Assembly: GCA_033060915.1 (NCBI GenBank)
Contig: CM065378.1
Location: 13,905,001-13,969,000 of the forward strand
Reading direction: 5' to 3'
From: Euryodendron excelsum
Taxonomy: Eukaryota > Streptophyta > Magnoliopsida > Ericales > Pentaphylacaceae
DNA length: 64,000 bases
A program made the position numbers and the translations under genes. How positions within the stretch are numbered: the stretch's first letter is position 1; the number at the start of each line of letters is the position of its first letter. Positions 58,951 to 64,000 of the stretch are shown here, piece after piece. The notes below the pieces were generated by a model. It did not search any database, was not told where the DNA came from, and worked only from the letters and a program-made list of their open reading frames with translations.

Positions 58951-58995
58951 ACACACACACACACACACACACATTTATATATATATATATATATA
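58951..58995. repeat. Compound (AC)n-(TA)n microsatellite
   Basis: AC repeats followed by TA repeats, about 250 bp beyond the stop codon of the minus-strand gene to the right. Confidence 0.9.
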
Positions 58996-59247
58996 TTCAC
59001 AAGTTTAAATAAGAAACAATATAAGATACCAATTCCATAATACGATAACATAGGCAGGTGATCAAACCTATAGTTTCTCGGTGTCATTACAAGCCTTCCA
59101 TTTTTAAAAACAATTAGAAAAAATTGCTCAGCAGAGGACACTGGTGCAATGCCACAATCTCAAAGCTTAAAAAGCTCTGACCTGTCTCAAAAAAATGACT
59201 CAGTGTGGAAAAACAAAATTGCCAAGCAAGACAACAAAGTTTAGTAA

Positions 59248-62200
59248 TTACAGGTTGGCTTGACTGTCGGGAACAAAATCAACAGGCTGACTGTCCGTAT
59301 CTTCAAGTTGTGATTGAGTGGCTGTCAGCTTGGCCTTCTTGAATCTGCTTGAACTTCTAAGAATCATATGCATGGTTATGTTCTTCAGGCCCGATGCTCT
59401 GCTCAAAAAACCAACAGAGGTATGAGAACTTTTGTCCTTGACAAAAGTGGCAGTCATGATTACGGTGATTATAATTTCCTCATGGATACAGATCCACACA
59501 CATGTAAATACTGTGTATGTATAATGCCATGTTCTTGACACATCTGTGCAGCATTTTTTTAAGAATTTACATTCTCAACATGTCCATATCATCTTGTATC
59601 CACACCCCATGTCCACATCTGTCCAAGACAATCGTAGAGACATTTGAACAGATTTTTATAATGTGTGAGAAATTCTCAAATGGAAATAGTTAACCCAAAT
59701 CAGCAGCATAACTAATAACTTGGAACAGCAAAGAGTTTAATTTTTATCATTATACTTACTGTGAATTTATGATACTTTTCCCACCATCCTTTTCATTTGC
59801 ACCATTAATTCCTGAGGCAAAGGACAGACATAGATGACATTAGTTACCAGAAGCTCCTAGAATAGTTTGCTAAAAAGGGCATAACAGAAAGTACAAGGAA
59901 GAAATCAGCAATGTTTAGTTGAAAAAATGTCTGTACATCAAAGCTTCAAGGAAAGATGCATAATACACACCATCTTACATTTATTTTACATAGTAAATGC
60001 CCAAGCACCACAGTTTATTTTATATCAAAAAGCAAATGAAATGTGAAGCAACAAGCAAGAACAAAAATTGCAATTTATCAGCTTTACAGGAAATTTAAAC
60101 AAGGATCTTGAGTTACCATTTCTTGGTGACTTGAGAATTGACTTGCTTTCCCCTTCTGAGTAACCTGATGAAGACGAATTATCTGATGGAGTTTTGGTGC
60201 TAGCATCTGAATTTCCAGCCCCATTACCATCTTCAGAACTCTCACTACTACCGTCTCTAAAAATGGCACCAGGAGTAGCCAACAAACTCTTCTTATGCGG
60301 TGAACTGTTCACAACTTCCCCCATTTTCTTACTGGAAGCTTTTGAAACTGTCACATGATGCCGATCCAAACTTGATTGACGCTTGGTGTGCTTTTTATTT
60401 TGGAGATATTTTTCAGAACTTTCAAGGCTCAAGTTTGTTGCACCTGAAGATTCACTATTTTTCTTTCGACAAGCAAGGGCAAAGATACTGGTCTTGGAAC
60501 CATTAACAACATCAGGCTGTTTGATCTGTTCTATGTCACAAGAATCTGGAGCTTTTAAGCCTTTCTCGGAGACTTTTGAAGACTTGGAGTGAAGCCCGAC
60601 CTCATTAAGTTCATCCTTCAGTAATGATTCTCGACTAGAATTTCTAGGATGAGATTTTCTGTCACTCCCCTGCTTTACAGATGACTTGAGTGAGTTCTGT
60701 AGATCAGACGAGGTGGCTGAAGAAGGTACAAGAAGCTTTTTGGCATTCTTTTTAGCTTTCACCTCCATATCTGATATTTTTGCTTCACTCACCTTGTCGG
60801 CAACCAACTCAACAGGTGCAACTTCATGCTCATGCTCTACAGGCACAAAGTAGTCCTTGATGTTAACCGTATCACCATCACACTTGGAAACTTCTACTTG
60901 ATAATTAGCATCAACCATATCACAATCCTTAAGAGCATTACCATCAACATCATATTGAAGGGGCCTCCCCATAGAACTACGTTCAAGTCTATTTGATGAT
61001 GGAACTTGGGTCAAATCAACAGTCCTTAAAACTGGTTGGGGATGGACAGAACCACATTCAGTACCAATATTTTTCTCGAGTTCCAACTCCTGTCCAGTTA
61101 ATTGATTCTTGGAACTTATTTTGACTGATTTAGTTTTCCTTTTAGTTTTGGATGGAGTGTCCACCTCTCTGTATCTGTCATTTGAAGAAATTAATTCTTC
61201 ACCACCACTGTCTTGTTCTTTGATGGGCAAATCTGGAAGATCCTTTGCGGCAGAGTTTGGATTCTTTTTTGTTTTCTTTCTTGATTTCTCATCCATACTT
61301 TCTGCATTCTCTTGAGTTTTTTGAGCCCCGTCAATTTGATTTACCTGGAGAGACTCCGCCTCATTTGCTTGCTCTTTGATTGGAAAATCTGCAAAGGTCT
61401 TTGCATCAGAGCTTCGCTTCTTTTTTGCTTTCTTTCTTAAGTTCCCATCCATATTTTCAGCATTCTCTTGAGTTTTTTTTGCTTGAGTAAAAGGCAAAGA
61501 CTCTGCCTCATTTCCACTCATATCATCGCTTGCCCCATTAGCGCCAATAAAAGAAGTATCCAAAGTTTTTAGTTTTATTATTTCTGTCCTTTCAGTCTGA
61601 GACAATATGCTTTCCACCTTCTTAGCTTCACCGCTGGAATGATCATTAAAAGTTGAACGAGGCGCAGTCAAACAAACGCCACTTGCAGAATTATCAGCAT
61701 GCTCCATGCTTGATATGACCTGCTTTGTTGCAACAGATTTCTTTGCTCTCTTTTTCATCCTTCTAATGCCATCAGATTTCCCAGGTTCCATCGCTATGTC
61801 GGTTTCTAACATATTAGCTGAGGCAACAGCTTCTTTAAAATGCATATCTGCTTCAACCTGACTCAGAGGTTCACAGTTTTTAGACAGCATTGCTTCAGGA
61901 TCACGGTTCTGTGGCAATTCCCTTTCCTCTTCAATTTTGCCAGGATGACTTGTCTCAGCTTTGTGATCATCAGGGACAATATTTTCATGTCCAGAGTGTG
62001 TACCATCCTTCTTCAGGTTATTGAACTCATTGTCGGCTTGCGGAGGGAACTCTTTCACATTAGTGGAGTGATGCTTCTTTGAATTTTTTGTCCCTTTTGA
62101 TCCACTTCCATCACCTAATTCAGGAGCATCACTTTTGCCTTTTGCACTTGCAGCATCAGGTCCACTTACATCAATAACTACAAAATATCAGCATCAAAGT

Positions 62201-64000
62201 CAGAAAGAGAAAGCATTTTGCCTTTGTACTTATCCTATTGTTAAATTTGAAGAAAAATTTGATGACCGAAAAAAGGCGCAAGATTTTCCTGGATCACATA
62301 TTGGTACAACCACATGGAACTTACCTATTGATGGAGGAGGTAATTTGTCCCCTTCCACCCCTTCCTGGACAGGTTCAGGGTGCTTTTGCTCATGAGAGCC
62401 CTCGAAAGGTCCCGAAAGTGCTGCATGCTGAATGTTTTGTTCAGAAACTATTGCTGCCTTATCTGATTCCTTGGCAACAATTTCCACATTTTCCTTAAAA
62501 CTCTCTTCTCCAAAATCATGCAGTGAAGAGGGCTCAGCAGTGACTACTTGGTCTCTTGGTAATTTCTTCTTCTTCTTCTTCTTTTTCTTTTTCTTCTTCT
62601 GACTGCTTGAACTGCCTACCAAACAGACATCTTCTGGAGCTGGAGCTTTGGTAAATAAACATTCTGAAGTAGCAGTAGTAGTTTTCTCCTTGTCCTCTAC
62701 AGAGTTCTCAGGGATCATAGACTTTGGATTGGAAGTCTCTTTACTAAAATTAGACAGTAAACTGAGTAAAGTTTTGTTTTCTTCTGAAGGATTTCCAGCT
62801 CCTTTACTTTCTCTTTTATGCTTTTTCTTCGTAGCAGGCCTGGATTTTGAAGCTGCTTCTAATGAGTCAGTGCAATGCATATCACCAATCATATCCCTGG
62901 ATTTTTTATTTCTGCATTCAACATGTGTTCCAGGGATTTCTCCTGAATCTGACCTCATATTGGTATCAGGAAATGAAGTCTTGCACAGTTCCTTACCAAC
63001 ATGCGTGTTTTCCATCTCCATATCATTTAAAAGTTCTTTACCAGTATTAGCCGAAGAAAATTCAGGGCCAGCAATCCCTGGGTGTGATGCACACATAGCA
63101 GATGCAACAATTGAAGCACTAATATCTTTCACAGTGCAGTTAGATACTGCATCTTCACTCTTCTTCTTAGACCTGTGCCTTTTTTTTGAAGCAGGCCCCG
63201 TTCTCAAGGATCCTTCTGGTGAATCATTCCATTGAACATCATTAACTCCAACTTTGGAGTTGCCATCTTTGTGCTCAGTATTTGTTTCTGGGATTTTACT
63301 TCCCTCACCAAGCAGATCGTATTTCTCCATTTCAAAATCTGACCTCCATTTGGTGTCAGAGGACAAATTATTGCACGGATCATCAGTAATATGTTTAACT
63401 TCCATTGCCAAATCTTTTGAAACTTCTTTACGAGGATCCCCATCAGGCTGTTCAGTGCTGGGAACTTTCTGGTTCACGTAAGGCGATGTATCAAGAAGAG
63501 AGAACCTTTTCGAAGAACCACCAGGTAGATGATTGTTTCTGTCGCCTGAAAGAGTTTTTGTGATGCAAAGTAAGGCTAGTTGGTTGCTAGCATCAGCTTT
63601 GCTGGAAGATTGGTTATCACCATGCTGCTTTAAACAAGAAGCATCAACAGAGAGAAACCAACTTTTCTTAGCCCCTTCAAAAGCACTTCTAACAAACATA
63701 GAGTCTGATAGGTGATAAAAGTATCCTTTGCGCTTCACCTGCCAAGTTCACAGACCCTTGTCAATGTGACAAATGGTTAACAAGAAAGGTCGTCAATGAC
63801 ATTCCCCGCATGCTAAAGCAACATACCTTTAAGGCACGGATTTCTATATCCCCAAAGTTAGGAAAGCACTGTGGGTGCTCATTCATAATTTTCGCTGCAG
63901 GCCAAAAACACGGAAATCCCGAAATGTAATTGACTCAACAAGCAAAATGACATAACATTAATATTGGTTGAAATAAATAAAAACCTTTTGAGGAAAATAG
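59248..64000 (-). CDS. Large lysine- and serine-rich disordered protein, 3' part; function unknown
   Basis: Partial gene on the minus strand; its 5' end is beyond the window. Exons seen: 63894-63827, 63738-62325, 62177-60117, 59811-59760 and 59398-59248, in consistent phase and giving at least 1,247 residues. The only globular-looking part is near the start (HPQCFPNFGDIEIRALKV and KRKGYFYHLSDSMFV). The rest is low-complexity and highly charged. It has a run of 12 Lys (about 62567-62605), imperfectly repeated modules ending in KKRHRSKKK / KKKHKRES and DFPIKEQ / DLPIKEQ, and an acidic Ser-rich tail (SSESSEDGNGAG) with casein-kinase-2-like sites. The end is SQPVDFVPDSQANL. Many K/R clusters would serve as nuclear or nucleolar import signals, so a nuclear or nucleolar protein is my inference. 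I do not recognise the family. Confidence 0.8.
62567..62605 (-). repeat. AAG/AAA tract coding for poly-lysine
   Basis: An imperfect trinucleotide repeat (TTC/TTT on the + strand) inside the large disordered-protein gene encodes about a dozen lysines in a row. Its length is likely to vary between alleles. Confidence 0.85.

Larger units (their letters stand above)
58321..59247. other. 3' flank of the methyltransferase-like gene and intergenic spacer
   Basis: Contains a C-rich run at 58547-58585 (CCCA repeats, then 19 C) and a compound (AC)n-(TA)n tract at about 58951-58995. No gene recognised. The neighbouring genes converge here. Confidence 0.5.

Noticed and set aside
62648..63235. 195-codon + strand frame opposite the large charged protein
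   Set aside because: Antisense shadow of a low-complexity coding exon.

Overview
The window is nuclear DNA from a flowering plant, most likely a dicot tree or shrub; the species cannot be told from the sequence. It has AT-rich intergenic DNA, long introns with GT-AG (one GC-AG) junctions, many (GA)n/(CT)n tracts, plant-only genes for thylakoid, cell-wall and pollen-type proteins, and dense small transposons. I found no organelle, bacterial or viral genes, no CRISPR array and no rRNA genes.

Layout from left to right. 1-5.5 kb has no convincing gene but holds a small fold-back element and a short tandem duplication. 5771-6070 (+) is an intronless BCP1-like arabinogalactan protein. 7371-16976 (+) is the nine-exon CCT5 gene (chaperonin epsilon subunit, 535 aa), whose introns hold a fold-back element and very long poly-G runs. 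18329-20337 (-) is a five-exon pectate lyase. 20.4-29.8 kb is a repeat field: a 1.5-kb long-arm fold-back element, an hAT-like MITE, a probable gypsy-type solo LTR and tRNA-derived SINEs. 29840-32996 (-) is a five-exon RCC1-repeat gene whose first intron uses a GC donor. 34.4-42 kb is intergenic, with SINEs, MITEs and one candidate small gene at 39838-40020 (-).

42055-50556 (-) is an eleven-exon ALB4/ALB3-like thylakoid insertase. 52909-53484 (+) is intronless PSBY, the precursor of two photosystem II PsbY proteins. These two genes for thylakoid proteins are divergent, and a 1-kb GC-rich insertion lies between them. 54284-55647 is a second fold-back element. 57565-58320 (+) is an intronless membrane-anchored methyltransferase-like gene. 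59248-64000 (-) is the 3' part of a gene for a very large, charged, probably disordered protein that runs off the right edge.

The genes are independent monocistronic units for cytosolic protein folding, cell-wall loosening, RCC1-type regulation, thylakoid biogenesis and photosystem II. Exon boundaries were read by eye from splice signals and protein conservation. For each multi-exon gene the exon lengths add up to an open reading frame in consistent phase. No new multi-gene system was found. The most unusual observations are the tandem GC/GT donor in the RCC1 gene, the long inverted-arm elements, the GC-rich insertion between ALB4 and PSBY, and the candidate small gene with its own promoter signals.
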